A DNA stretch of 14,770 bases from Deinococcus sp. (lineage in GTDB: Bacteria > Deinococcota > Deinococci > Deinococcales > Deinococcaceae). The notes below the pieces were generated by a model. The model was not told the DNA's origin, ran no database searches, and saw only the letters and a program-made list of their open reading frames with translations. Location: NCBI GenBank assembly GCA_028287665.1, contig JAQBPF010000031.1, forward strand, positions 1 through 14,770, given 5' to 3'. A program made the translations under genes and the position numbers. Of the stretch, positions 1-8,822 are shown piece after piece. The first letter of the stretch is position 1. Each line of letters starts with the position of its first letter.

Positions 1-8
1 AAGTTGTC

Positions 9-473
9 TTAGGTTATCCCGTCGCCTTCTTCCTTGTCCTTCAGGCCCTGAATCTCCTCTATAAACCGTTCCAGGCTGTCGAATTCTCGGTACACGCTGG
101 CAAAGCGGATATAGGCCACGCCGTCCAACGGGCGCAGGAAAGTCATGGCCCGCCGCCCGATTTCGGTGCTGGGAATCTCTCCGAGTTGCACGTCGTCCTC
201 GAAACCGTAGGCAAAGGCCCGCAGCACGTCGGGGTCGACCGGGCGCTTTTCGGTGGCCAGGGTCAGGCCGCGCAGGAGCTTGTCGGGATTAAAGGCCTCG
301 CGGGGGCCACTGCGCTTGACCACCATCAGCGGCTCCAACTGGGCGCGTTCGTAGGTGGTAAAGCGGCGGGCACAGCTCAGGCACTCGCGGCGGCGGCGAA
401 TGCTGGCCCCCTCGTCGCTGGGGCGGGAATTCACGACCTTGCTGTCGGGCGCGGAGCAGTAGGGGCATTTCAT
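9..473 (-). CDS. nrdR: Transcriptional repressor NrdR of ribonucleotide reductase genes
   Basis: 154 residues, the usual NrdR length. The N-terminus is a zinc ribbon with Cys3-x2-Cys6 and Cys31-x2-Cys34, with the typical RRRREC stretch before the second pair. Residues about 49-138 match the ATP-cone domain, opening with VVKRSG. NrdR senses ATP/dATP and represses ribonucleotide reductase operons by binding paired NrdR boxes; that role is family knowledge, and no nrd gene or NrdR box is visible here. The ATG overlaps the stop of a small upstream ORF by ATGA. No Shine-Dalgarno sequence precedes the start, so translation may depend on coupling or start some other way. It is the last gene of the leftward group in the window; its terminator lies outside. 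Identity is secure. Confidence 0.97.
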   Translation of the reverse strand: MKCPYCSAPDSKVVNSRPSDEGASIRRRRECLSCARRFTTYERAQLEPLMVVKRSGPREAFNPDKLLRGLTLATEKRPVDPDVLRAFAYGFEDDVQLGEIPSTEIGRRAMTFLRPLDGVAYIRFASVYREFDSLERFIEEIQGLKDKEEGDGIT

Positions 474-685
474 AAGAATTCAGATTGAACAGCTAGGAGA
501 GAACTGGGCAATTCGAGCAGGGCGACCCTCACCTGCCAAGCCCTGCAGAGCAGCTCTGCGAGTCCGAAGGAGAGAGTTGCCCCGCAGAGCAGGCAAACTA
601 CGGGGTCCAGAATGGAGTGGGCCTCAGGCGTTTGCCCGGAGGAGAACGCCATGGCCGGAATCCGTAGCCTGGAAGCACCGGCCAT
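470..685 (-). CDS. Possible small protein of 71 residues between the SDR-like gene and nrdR
   Basis: Not recognised as any family. The case for it is positional: its ATG overlaps the stop of the upstream SDR-like gene by one base (TGATG), and its TGA overlaps the nrdR ATG (ATGA), so the three frames chain like a coupled operon. The product is Leu/Ala-rich in its second half (about residues 27-67) with two Cys near 31 and 34 and one near 47, and has no convincing signal peptide or membrane helix. Against it, there is no clear ribosome-binding site and the GC-rich DNA gives many open frames by chance. It may instead simply be the nrdR leader region. Low confidence as a real gene. Confidence 0.3.
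   Translation of the reverse strand: MAGASRLRIPAMAFSSGQTPEAHSILDPVVCLLCGATLSFGLAELLCRAWQVRVALLELPSSLLAVQSEFL
545..559. repeat. 15-bp palindrome upstream of nrdR
   Basis: The arms GCAGAGC and GCTCTGC flank a single A. The site lies 72-86 bases upstream of the nrdR ATG, inside the possible 71-codon ORF. It could be a protein-binding site or a small hairpin; it has no T-run, so it is not a terminator. It does not resemble the AT-rich NrdR box. Confidence 0.4.
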
Positions 686-1404
686 CAGAACGGCTGCGGT
701 TCCGTGACGCGCAATTTGGGAATAGGGGCCAGTGGTACGTCGATGATATTGCCGCGCAGATGAGACAGGGCGGGCGTCGCCAGCGCCATCACGCTTTCTG
801 ACACTGGGCGGTCGAGCGCCTCTTCACCCGCACTGGCGCGGCCCGGCAGGATCATGTTGATCCGCAGATCTTCGGTGTAGGCGTTTTCGACCAGCCCCCG
901 AATGGCCCCGCGCTGGGGATGAACCTGCAGGCCCGTATCGTCGAGATGCGGCCCGATGATGGTCAGCCAGGTGCCCGGCAGGCGGCGGCGCACGATCTGG
1001 GCAATGGCAACGCTGCTCTTGACATTGCAGTTAAACAGATCCATCCATTCGCCCTCGGTCAGCATCGTAAAGTTGCTGTGGGCGCGCTTGTCGGCCAGAT
1101 GAACAATGCCGTGCAGCGAGCCAAAAATGTCCAGGATGCGGTTCTGGGCGCTGAGCCAATCCAGCGGCACATCTACATTGGCCTTGATGGGAATGGCCGT
1201 GCCGCCTGCATGTTCCAGCGTGCTGGCGGCCGACGCCAACGTCTCGCTGTTGCCGCCGATCAGCACGATGCTGGCCCCAGCCTGCGCCAGCGCCCCGCTG
1301 ACGGCACGTCCGTAACCCTGATCCGCGCCCGTAACAGCGATCACCTGTCCGTCCAACAACTGGGCCGCTGGCAAGATGGCACGAAGGCCTAAGGGACGAG
1401 TCAT
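685..1404 (-). CDS. Short-chain dehydrogenase/reductase-like protein, catalytic residues missing
   Basis: 239 residues with a recognisable SDR Rossmann fold. The cofactor-binding TGxxxGxG motif is at 25-32 (T25, G26, G30, G32), the structural Asn region is NCN at 125-127, and RINMILPG at 181-188 matches the usual RVNxxxPG. The catalytic set is degenerate. Where the Ser should be, the sequence is TIIGPHL (148-154), and the YxxxK segment reads VHPQR before GAIRGLVENA (166-175), so neither Tyr nor Lys is in place. It may bind a dinucleotide without reducing a substrate, or act as a regulatory or structural protein. The start is supported by GGGAG 4 nt before the ATG and a TATGCT box 9 nt upstream. 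It lies downstream of the zinc-ribbon gene and upstream of nrdR. The fold is clear; the substrate and function are unknown. Confidence 0.82.
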   Translation of the reverse strand: MTRPLGLRAILPAAQLLDGQVIAVTGADQGYGRAVSGALAQAGASIVLIGGNSETLASAASTLEHAGGTAIPIKANVDVPLDWLSAQNRILDIFGSLHGIVHLADKRAHSNFTMLTEGEWMDLFNCNVKSSVAIAQIVRRRLPGTWLTIIGPHLDDTGLQVHPQRGAIRGLVENAYTEDLRINMILPGRASAGEEALDRPVSESVMALATPALSHLRGNIIDVPLAPIPKLRVTEPQPF

Positions 1405-1413
1405 AAGGCTCCC

Positions 1414-1419
1414 AGCATA
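1414..1419 (-). promoter_or_regulatory. Candidate -10 box (TATGCT) of the SDR-like gene
   Basis: TATGCT lies 9 nt upstream of the ATG at 1404, which would give a very short leader or none. A perfect TTGACA occurs farther upstream (minus strand, 1450-1445), but the 25-bp spacing is too long for a normal promoter. Only the -10 is therefore proposed. Confidence 0.35.
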
Positions 1420-1516
1420 ACGGATGCGCGGGGAGTGCAGCGTGTGTCAAGCGCAACTGCGGCAACTGGGCCGAGAAACATCCTTAACTTGCCCACTGGA
1501 GTCTGGAGGAGAGGGG

Positions 1517-1750
1517 TCAGCCTGCCTGGGGCAAGAGCTTGAAGGCACGGGCGGGCGGATCACTGGCACGGTGACCCAGATTGCAGGCATGACACCAATA
1601 CGCCTGATCCCCGTCACGCAGGTCGTGAAGGGTCAGGGCCTGACCACACTTGGGGCAAACGTGAGCGTACCCGCGCCCGCTGACAGGCAGGGCAGCAGGG
1701 TGGGAATCCACCTCGTCTTCGTCCGAATCCTTACGTAATATACGCTTCAT
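1517..1750 (-). CDS. Small zinc-ribbon protein, function unknown
   Basis: 77 residues from the ATG at 1750. An acidic N-terminal stretch (DSDEDEVD, about 8-15) is followed by a two-knuckle zinc ribbon, CPKCG and WCHAC, whose four Cys are spaced to bind one Zn ion. The C-terminus is short and basic. The frame is open 25 codons farther upstream to an ATG at 1825, but that start lies inside the hairpin that probably ends the Nudix gene, whereas the ATG at 1750 has a TATCAT box 6 nt upstream, fitting a leaderless mRNA. No enzymatic domain is seen. Such ribbons commonly serve in nucleic-acid or protein contacts, but nothing here fixes the role. Confidence 0.7.
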   Translation of the reverse strand: MKRILRKDSDEDEVDSHPAALPVSGRGYAHVCPKCGQALTLHDLRDGDQAYWCHACNLGHRASDPPARAFKLLPQAG

Positions 1751-1756
1751 ATTCTG

Positions 1757-1762
1757 ATGATA
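1757..1762 (-). promoter_or_regulatory. Candidate leaderless -10 box (TATCAT) of the zinc-ribbon gene
   Basis: TATCAT ends 6 nt before the ATG at 1750. A -10 hexamer of TAnnnT form at this distance places the transcription start at or next to the A of the start codon, the arrangement known from leaderless Deinococcus mRNAs. No good -35 is visible. Confidence 0.5.
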
Positions 1763-1790
1763 ACAGAGCCGAGGGGAGCCAGTGGTGAGT

Positions 1791-1826
1791 AAAAACAAAG
1801 ACGATGGAGGCGGCAAAAGCCCCATC
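1791..1826 (-). terminator. Probable intrinsic terminator after the Nudix gene
   Basis: The arms GATGG (1803-1807) and CCATC (1822-1826) enclose an inner GGC/GCC stem with an AAAA loop. A four-base bulge interrupts one arm. On the minus strand the hairpin is followed by CTTTGTTTTT (1800-1791). It sits 29 bases past the Nudix stop codon and would separate dnaB-Nudix from the zinc-ribbon gene. The bulge makes it only moderately strong. Confidence 0.5.
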
Positions 1827-1854
1827 CACCGTCCGTTGGCCTCCTGCTCCTGTC

Positions 1855-2570
1855 CTACAAATCGACTTCGTCTCCGTCATCCGAGATGTCGAATTGCGAT
1901 CCGCTGGGCAGCCCTTCTCCAACACGCCGACGTTTGCGGAGCATGGCAGGTTCCTTATCCAGATTGAATACGAAATGGCGGGGCCGCCGCTCACGCAACC
2001 ACGTTTCGAGCGCCAACAGGCGGGGGCGGAAGCGGATGAATTCGCGCAGTTGCCGGATGGGAATAAAGCGGGCTTCCTGCACGTCGCGGTCAGGGTCACG
2101 CGGCTCCAGCTTGCCGCCCACTTCGCGCCCGGTATAAAAGAATTGCAGGTGATGGCCCCAGGTCTGCGCCTGAAATTCGACGATAAAGGCGAGGTCACGC
2201 AGTTCCACGATCAGGCCCGTTTCTTCAAACGTTTCGCGGCGTGCGCCTTCCTGCACCAGCTCGCCTGCCTCCAAGCCGCCCTTGGGCAACGACCAACGCC
2301 CCCGCTCACGCACCAGCAAAATCTCGTCGCCACGCATGACGATGCAGCCCACACCAATGCGGGGATCAGCCAGCGGACGCTTTTGCCCACGCTTGTTGGG
2401 CACAGCGGGAATGGGCGCGGCGGTGGCGTTGGACACCTGACCGGGCCGCAACTGCCCCGACTGCTGCAGGTTGGCCGAGCCGCTTCCACCGTCGGGCGCT
2501 TTGCTGCTGCGTCTGCGTCTGCGCCGCCGTCCGGCGCCCTGCCCCGCTGCTTTCACTGCTTCTTCGGCCA

Positions 2571-2571
<1 letters not shown>
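1855..2571 (-). CDS. Nudix family hydrolase with basic N-terminal tail
   Basis: 238 residues. The complete Nudix box Gx5Ex7REUxEExGU spans G98-L120 (E104, R112, E113, E116, E117, G119), so metal binding and pyrophosphohydrolase chemistry should be intact. The domain runs from about 70 to 195. Before it is a 65-70-residue, probably disordered tail with seven Arg in a row (15-21), and after it a basic-then-acidic tail (RKRRR at 212-216, then an Asp-rich end). The family hydrolyses NDP-X compounds; the substrate cannot be read from the sequence. The ATG overlaps the dnaB stop (TAATG), and GGAGG lies 7 nt before it inside dnaB, so the two genes are translationally coupled. The family is certain, the substrate unknown. 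Confidence 0.93.
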
Positions 2572-5168
<2,597 letters not shown>

Positions 5169-5175
5169 GCAGTGG

Positions 5176-5183
5176 CCTCTCCT
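5176..5183 (-). promoter_or_regulatory. Ribosome-binding site that fixes the dnaB start
   Basis: AGGAGAGG lies 7 nt upstream of the ATG at 5168. It supports this start over the open upstream ATG codons in the same frame at 5393 and 5300, whose extra residues show no DnaB similarity. Confidence 0.8.
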
Positions 5184-5429
5184 GTGGGCAACGGCCAACC
5201 GCACGCGGCTCCGGCAATGCGGAAACAGCGGCGTGGCACGTGCCGGGTCAACAAGTGGTATGGGTACAGCGGGTGGGTGCAGGGTCAAACCCGCGCCCAT
5301 TCGGCTGGAGTGCACTTCTGAAGAAGATGACGCCCAAGCAGAACTGCCGTGCATCATACCACCGCTTTGGCCCCTAGCCCCTGATGGGGGCAAAACGAAT
5401 CCATGAATCCTGACCTGTAAGTGACCGTG

Positions 5430-5456
5430 AAGGTAAGACGGCCTACCTTTACGTAA
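5430..5456. repeat. Inverted repeat and adjoining palindrome upstream of the pilin gene
   Basis: AAGGTA (5430-5435) and TACCTT (5444-5449) are perfect inverted arms with an 8-bp spacer, a geometry common for dimeric regulators. TTACGTAA (5449-5456) directly follows. The possible pilin -10 lies about 24 bases downstream, so a bound protein would be placed to act on pilin transcription. Confidence 0.4.
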
Positions 5457-5586
5457 GAGAAATGTTAGAGAAATCCATCTAATCTAAAAGTAGGTCAGAA
5501 TGGGAGACACTCAAATGTGTCCTTGCTATTCCCGGCCAACCAGACTTATCTATTCCTTATCTGGGCGGCCACCTCAGAAGACCACC

Positions 5587-5943
5587 ATGAAGAACACCAC
5601 CCAAGGCTTCACCCTGGTCGAGTTACTGACCGTCATCGCCATCATCGGGACTTTGGCCGCCGTGCTGATCCCCAACCTGCTGGGTGCTCGTGGTAAAGCT
5701 GTAGCGACTGGTGCACAGGCATATGAACGTAATTGCGCAACTGCTGTAACTTTTTATGCACTTGACCATCCTGGGGCTGATGTCAAGAACCTCGTTTGTA
5801 GTGATGCTGCCACCATTAAAGGTGGTAAATTCCCAGACTACCTGAAAAAAACCAGGTTAACGCCAATAGCGATGCCATCATTTACAATTATGACATTAAC
5901 GGTGCTCCGTTGGCTACCGACGCAAGCTGAGCTCTCGACCTGA
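5587..5943 (+). CDS. Type IV prepilin-like protein with frameshifted C-terminus
   Basis: 118 residues as read. The N-terminus is a classic type IV prepilin: a leader of seven residues ending in Gly7, cleavage before Phe8, Glu at mature position +5, and a hydrophobic helix TLVELLTVIAIIGTLAAVL that anchors the pilin in the membrane and packs the pilus core. Cys50 and Cys71 could form a disulfide. I choose the ATG at 5587 because it gives the short prepilin leader; an in-frame ATG at 5500 would add 29 residues unlike a leader. From codon 87 the frame passes through seven A (5845-5851). One more A would give a pilin-like tail that includes NANSDAIIYNYDING and stops at 5928-5930 (114 residues); the annotated frame gives an unrelated tail. 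The family is sure; whether the gene is intact, phase-variable or broken is open. Confidence 0.85.
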   Translation: MKNTTQGFTLVELLTVIAIIGTLAAVLIPNLLGARGKAVATGAQAYERNCATAVTFYALDHPGADVKNLVCSDAATIKGGKFPDYLKKTRLTPIAMPSFTIMTLTVLRWLPTQAELST

Positions 5944-5963
5944 AGTAATTCTACTGATGATTT

Positions 5964-5994
5964 ACCGGGACATCTTTTGGTGTCCCGGTTTTTT
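5964..5994 (+). terminator. Strong intrinsic terminator after the first pilin
   Basis: The 9-bp arms ACCGGGACA (5964-5972) and TGTCCCGGT (5981-5989) flank an 8-base loop, followed by a run of six T (5989-5994). It lies 34 bases after the frame-restored pilin stop and isolates this gene from the second pilin. Confidence 0.92.
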
Positions 5995-6009
5995 ATGATT
6001 GGAGGGGAC

Positions 6010-6361
6010 ATGAAGTCGTTTGTAGGTGTTTTACCCTTCTAGAACTTCTAGTAGTTATAGCAGTGATGTCAATTCTAGCTCTTGCCCTAACTCCCAACCT
6101 TCTAACCGCACGTACAAAGGCTGTTAAAGCTGGTGCTCATGCTCATACCCGAAATTGTGCAACTACGGCAGTAGAGTTTGCTTTGGATAATCCAGAAATC
6201 AATATTAAGCAATATGGATTATGAATTAGATTTAAGAGCAAGTAAAAAAGCCATACTACGTCAAGACCGCGATCGTAGGCAGCAATAGCGATAGAATCGC
6301 ATATGTGTATACAGCAGATGGCTCATATAGCTCAGACGCCCTTATTTTAAGTCTCCGCTAA
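6010..6361 (+). pseudogene. Second type IV pilin gene, broken by frameshifts
   Basis: A good SD (GGAGGGG, 6001-6007) precedes ATG 6010, which encodes MKSFVG and then loses frame at an apparent extra GT (6027-6028). Removing two bases joins it to FTLLELLVVIAVMSILALAL, giving a six-residue prepilin leader ending in Gly, F+1 and E+5. This second frame continues through TARTKAVKAGAHAHTRNCA to a stop at 6222-6224, closely paralleling the first pilin (ARGKAVATGAQAYERNCA). A third frame, from an AAAAAA run near 6243-6248, encodes YYVKTAIVGSNSDRIAYVYT and ends at 6359-6361. A stretch between the last two fits a further frame. At least two, probably three, indels separate the pieces, so no full protein is made. 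It is a diverged tandem duplicate of the first pilin and is noticeably AT-rich. Confidence 0.85.
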
Positions 6362-6396
6362 GAATTACCTCTCCGATCAACACTGCCATTATCCAG

Positions 6397-6425
6397 ACCG
6401 CCCCATTCTTTGGGGGCGGTTTTTT
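6397..6425 (+). terminator. Intrinsic terminator after the pilin pseudogene
   Basis: The 8-bp arms ACCGCCCC (6397-6404) and GGGGCGGT (6413-6420) are followed by a run of six T (6420-6425). It keeps pilin-region transcription out of the DUF1802 gene. Confidence 0.9.
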
Positions 6426-6496
6426 ATTAGGAATTGCAAAATTTCAAGACCAAACATAGGAGTCATTCGATAGGGGCAATCAAGCATTCCCTGCGC

Positions 6497-6502
6497 TACC
6501 CT
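6497..6502 (+). promoter_or_regulatory. Candidate leaderless -10 box (TACCCT) of the DUF1802 gene
   Basis: TACCCT of TAnnnT form ends 6 nt before ATG 6509, and no Shine-Dalgarno precedes this ATG. This fits a leaderless transcript and supports 6509 over the upstream ATG at 6434, which lies close to the preceding terminator. Confidence 0.4.
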
Positions 6503-6508
6503 TTCCCC

Positions 6509-7075
6509 ATGCCCTCCCCCACCCCAGCCCTCAAAGAATGGGACACCCAATCCCAGGCCCTCACCCAGGGCCGGACTGCTCTGCTGATCCGCAAGGGCGG
6601 CATCATGGAAACGCACGACGGCTTTGAAGTAGAGCACCGTTCATTTCTGCTCTATCCCACCTTCCTACACCAGAACCCCGCCGAGTTGCGGCCCGAATAT
6701 GCGCCCCTGTTGCGAGACGATCCGCAGCCGGGCGCAATTGTTATACCTGCCCTGGCCGAAGTGATGGGGGTATGGAAGGTAGAAGAGGAAACGCAGGCGC
6801 GGGCTTTGGCTGAGCTACAGGCCCTGACCGCCGACGCCATTTCGCGCCGCTTTGCCTACCGGGGCCGCCCGTGGGTTCATGCGCTGTTGCTGCGGGTGCG
6901 CCCGTTAAGTGCAGCGCTGGTACTCCCCGAAACGCCGCAGATGTTGGGCTGTGTCAGTTGGGTGCCGCTGGGGGAAGTAGCGGTAGAAGCGGGGCCGCCC
7001 GTGTTGAGTGAAACGCAACTGCAAGGCCTGCGAAGTGAGATGGAAGGAAGGCTAGGAGGCACAGCCCAGCTATAG
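6509..7075 (+). CDS. DUF1802 family protein
   Basis: 188 residues from ATG 6509. It matches the DUF1802 pattern as I know it: ALKEW near the start, then [28 protein letters not shown], and a C-terminal half with [12 protein letters not shown] and a WVPL segment. The family is found in several bacterial phyla and is uncharacterised; no catalytic motif is evident and no signal peptide or membrane segment is seen. The longer frame from 6434 adds 25 residues (basic and poorly conserved-looking) before ALKEW, so I prefer the shorter form. The stop codon TAG overlaps the probable -10 box of the next gene, which starts 8 bases downstream. Family assignment is confident; the function is unknown. Confidence 0.85.
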   Translation: MPSPTPALKEWDTQSQALTQGRTALLIRKGGIMETHDGFEVEHRSFLLYPTFLHQNPAELRPEYAPLLRDDPQPGAIVIPALAEVMGVWKVEEETQARALAELQALTADAISRRFAYRGRPWVHALLLRVRPLSAALVLPETPQMLGCVSWVPLGEVAVEAGPPVLSETQLQGLRSEMEGRLGGTAQL

Positions 7076-7076
7076 T
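7071..7076 (+). promoter_or_regulatory. Candidate leaderless -10 box (TATAGT) of the methyltransferase gene
   Basis: TATAGT lies 7 nt before ATG 7084 and includes the TAG stop of the DUF1802 gene. It may give an additional leaderless start for the methyltransferase-gpsA-HD group. The -35 is not recognisable. Confidence 0.45.
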
Positions 7077-7083
7077 AACCGTC

Positions 7084-7857
7084 ATGCAGCACTCCCCTTT
7101 TACCGCGCTGGCCGCCGTGTACGACGCAATTATGGCCGACGTGGAATACGACCACTGGGCCGATTTCGTGCTGACGTATGCCCGTGATGGTGGCCTGCAC
7201 GCCGCGCCTGACACCCAACTTACGGCCCTGGATCTGGCCTGCGGTACAGGCGGCTTTACCCGTGAACTTCAGGCGGCGGGCCTGAAGGTGACCGGGCTGG
7301 ATGGCAGCGCCGAAATGCTGCGTGTAGCACGGCAACGCCTGCCCGACATTCCCTTTGAGGTAGGCGACCTGCGAACCTTTGAACTGGACAAGCAGTTTGA
7401 CCTGATCACCTGTGTCTTCGACAGCCTCAACAACCTGCTCGATCCTGGCGATCTGGGTGCAGCGTTCCGGCAGGCGCGGGGGCACTTGCGGGCAGGCGGG
7501 CTGCTGGCCTGCGATCTGAACACCCGCATCGGCGTGCGCGAACTCTGGGAAGACAATGCCATAGAGGGACTAGCCCACGCTGAAGATAGCCGGGAGGTGC
7601 ACTACCACTGGTCCCATCATCATGACGTGGAGGGCGATGTGGGCGTGGTGCAGGCCTTTTGCCGGGTGCTGAACCCCGACGGCACCACCGAGGAATTTGT
7701 CGAAACCCACCGGGAACGCGGCTACGACCCCGCCGAGATTGAAACTCTGCTGGACGCCGCAGGGTTTGACCGCTGGGAAGTGGTGGAATATCCCGATTTC
7801 GCCCCACCTACACCAGAAACCCCGCGTGTCTGGGTGTTTGCCTGGGCAGGCGCATGA
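7084..7857 (+). CDS. Class I SAM-dependent methyltransferase, YqeM-like
   Basis: 257 residues. SAM-binding motif I is LDLACGTGG (49-57), the acidic residue that contacts the ribose is D73 in VTGLDGS, and GDLRTFE (94-100) fits motif II. The opening segment [18 protein letters not shown] (12-29) resembles YqeM of Bacillus, a putative RNA-associated methyltransferase, as do the C-terminal [20 protein letters not shown] and W/Y-rich end. The methyl acceptor is not evident. Its stop overlaps the gpsA ATG (ATGA), so the two are translationally coupled. In Firmicutes yqeM neighbours an HD-domain gene (yqeK); an HD gene lies two genes downstream here too, but from a different HD family. The superfamily is certain, the YqeM link tentative. 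Confidence 0.9.
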   Translation: MQHSPFTALAAVYDAIMADVEYDHWADFVLTYARDGGLHAAPDTQLTALDLACGTGGFTRELQAAGLKVTGLDGSAEMLRVARQRLPDIPFEVGDLRTFELDKQFDLITCVFDSLNNLLDPGDLGAAFRQARGHLRAGGLLACDLNTRIGVRELWEDNAIEGLAHAEDSREVHYHWSHHHDVEGDVGVVQAFCRVLNPDGTTEEFVETHRERGYDPAEIETLLDAAGFDRWEVVEYPDFAPPTPETPRVWVFAWAGA

Positions 7858-8822
7858 GCGGTCTGGTGGTGCTGGGGGCAGGCGGGTGGGGCACTGCACT
7901 CGCGGTCAATGGCGCACGCACCGGACAAGCCGTGACCCTGTGGGCCAGACGTCCCGACTTTGCCGCACGCCTGGCCGAGGTACGCGAGAACCGGGAATAT
8001 CTGCCAGGAATCTTGCTGCCAGATGCGGTGCGCCTGACCTCTGACCTGCGTGAAGCGGTGGCGGGTGCGGAGTGGGCTCTGATGGTCGTTCCCAGCGTGG
8101 GCGTGCCTGATTTGCTGGCCGAATTGCCCCGCAGTCTGGGGATAGTACTGTGTGCCAAGGGACTGGCTCCAGACGGTGGCCGCCTGAGTGATCTGGCCCG
8201 CAAGCTGGGTTTTGCGCGGGTGGCGGTGCTGAGTGGCCCCAACCACGCCGAAGAAGTGGGCCGGCGCCTGCCCGCTGCAACGGTGGTTGCCAGCACCGAC
8301 GAAGCCCTGGCCCTCGCCGCCCAAACCGCCCTGATGACGCCCAGCCTGCGCGTCTACACCAGCACCGATGAAGTGGGGGTGGAACTCGGCGGCGTGCTGA
8401 AAAACGTGATCGCCCTGGCCGCTGGCTTGGGCGACGGCCTGCACCTGGGAGACAACGCCAAGGCCACCCTGATCACCCGTGGACTGCGTGAAATGGGCCG
8501 GTATTTGATGTCGCAGGGCGCACAGGAAGAAACGGTGTATGGCCTGAGCGGATTGGGCGATCTGGTGGCGACGGCAACCAGCCCACACAGCCGCAACCGC
8601 GCCGCCGGGGAAGCCCTCGCACGCGGTCAGACTCCGGCGCAGGGCGGTAAGGTGGTGGAGGGCCTCCGCACGGCGGGACTGCTGGACGCCTGGGCCACTG
8701 CACACGGCCACGACCTGCCGATTGTGCGGGCCGTGGCGCGGGTCACCAGCGGAGAATGGACGCCCGCCGTAGGGCTGCGCCACCTGATGGAACGGGACGC
8801 CAAGGCCGAGCATGAAGATTGA
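7854..8822 (+). CDS. gpsA: NAD(P)H-dependent glycerol-3-phosphate dehydrogenase
   Basis: 322 residues, the usual GpsA length. It reduces dihydroxyacetone phosphate to sn-glycerol-3-phosphate for phospholipid synthesis. The Rossmann glycine motif GAGGWG is at 8-13. Further signatures are VLCAKGL (98-104), SGPNHAEEV (127-135; often SGPSFA or SGPNFA elsewhere), the active-site Lys in [12 protein letters not shown] (K183, N184) and [11 protein letters not shown] (230-240) followed by SRN (246-248), which recognises the substrate phosphate. It is cytosolic. The ATG overlaps the methyltransferase stop, and the 3' end overlaps the HD gene by 11 bases, a tight operon. Nothing is missing from the catalytic set. 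Identity is secure. Confidence 0.96.
   Translation: MSGLVVLGAGGWGTALAVNGARTGQAVTLWARRPDFAARLAEVRENREYLPGILLPDAVRLTSDLREAVAGAEWALMVVPSVGVPDLLAELPRSLGIVLCAKGLAPDGGRLSDLARKLGFARVAVLSGPNHAEEVGRRLPAATVVASTDEALALAAQTALMTPSLRVYTSTDEVGVELGGVLKNVIALAAGLGDGLHLGDNAKATLITRGLREMGRYLMSQGAQEETVYGLSGLGDLVATATSPHSRNRAAGEALARGQTPAQGGKVVEGLRTAGLLDAWATAHGHDLPIVRAVARVTSGEWTPAVGLRHLMERDAKAEHED

Larger units (their letters stand above)
5169..5586. promoter_or_regulatory. Divergent intergenic region between dnaB and the pilin gene
   Basis: About 418 bases with no convincing gene. The dnaB side is GC-rich and stays open in the dnaB frame up to 5393. It holds the perfect 10-bp palindrome GGCACGTGCC (5235-5244) and a possible dnaB -10, TATGAT, on the minus strand at 5358-5353, without a good -35. 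The pilin side is AT-richer. It has an inverted repeat AAGGTA-N8-TACCTT (5430-5449), the adjoining palindrome TTACGTAA (5449-5456), two AGAGAAAT copies (5456-5463 and 5467-5474) and a possible rightward -10, TAATCT (5480-5485). These clustered repeats look like operator sites, but no regulator is identified. Confidence 0.45.

Noticed and set aside
1414..1450. TTGACA at 1445-1450 (minus strand) as -35 of the SDR gene promoter
   Set aside because: The 25-bp distance to TATGCT is too long, and no other -10 occurs at 16-18 bp.
1751..1825. ATG 1825 as start of the zinc-ribbon protein
   Set aside because: It lies inside the hairpin after the Nudix gene, while ATG 1750 has a well-placed leaderless -10.
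5376..5392. GCCCCTGATGGGGGC hairpin upstream of dnaB as a terminator
   Set aside because: The stem is short (5 bp) and no T-run follows on either strand.
5500..5586. ATG 5500 as start of the pilin
   Set aside because: It would add 29 residues with two Cys and no leader character before a perfect seven-residue prepilin leader.
7722..8813. A 363-codon minus-strand frame
   Set aside because: Antisense to gpsA and the methyltransferase end; the product is Gln/His/Gly-rich and has no recognisable domain.
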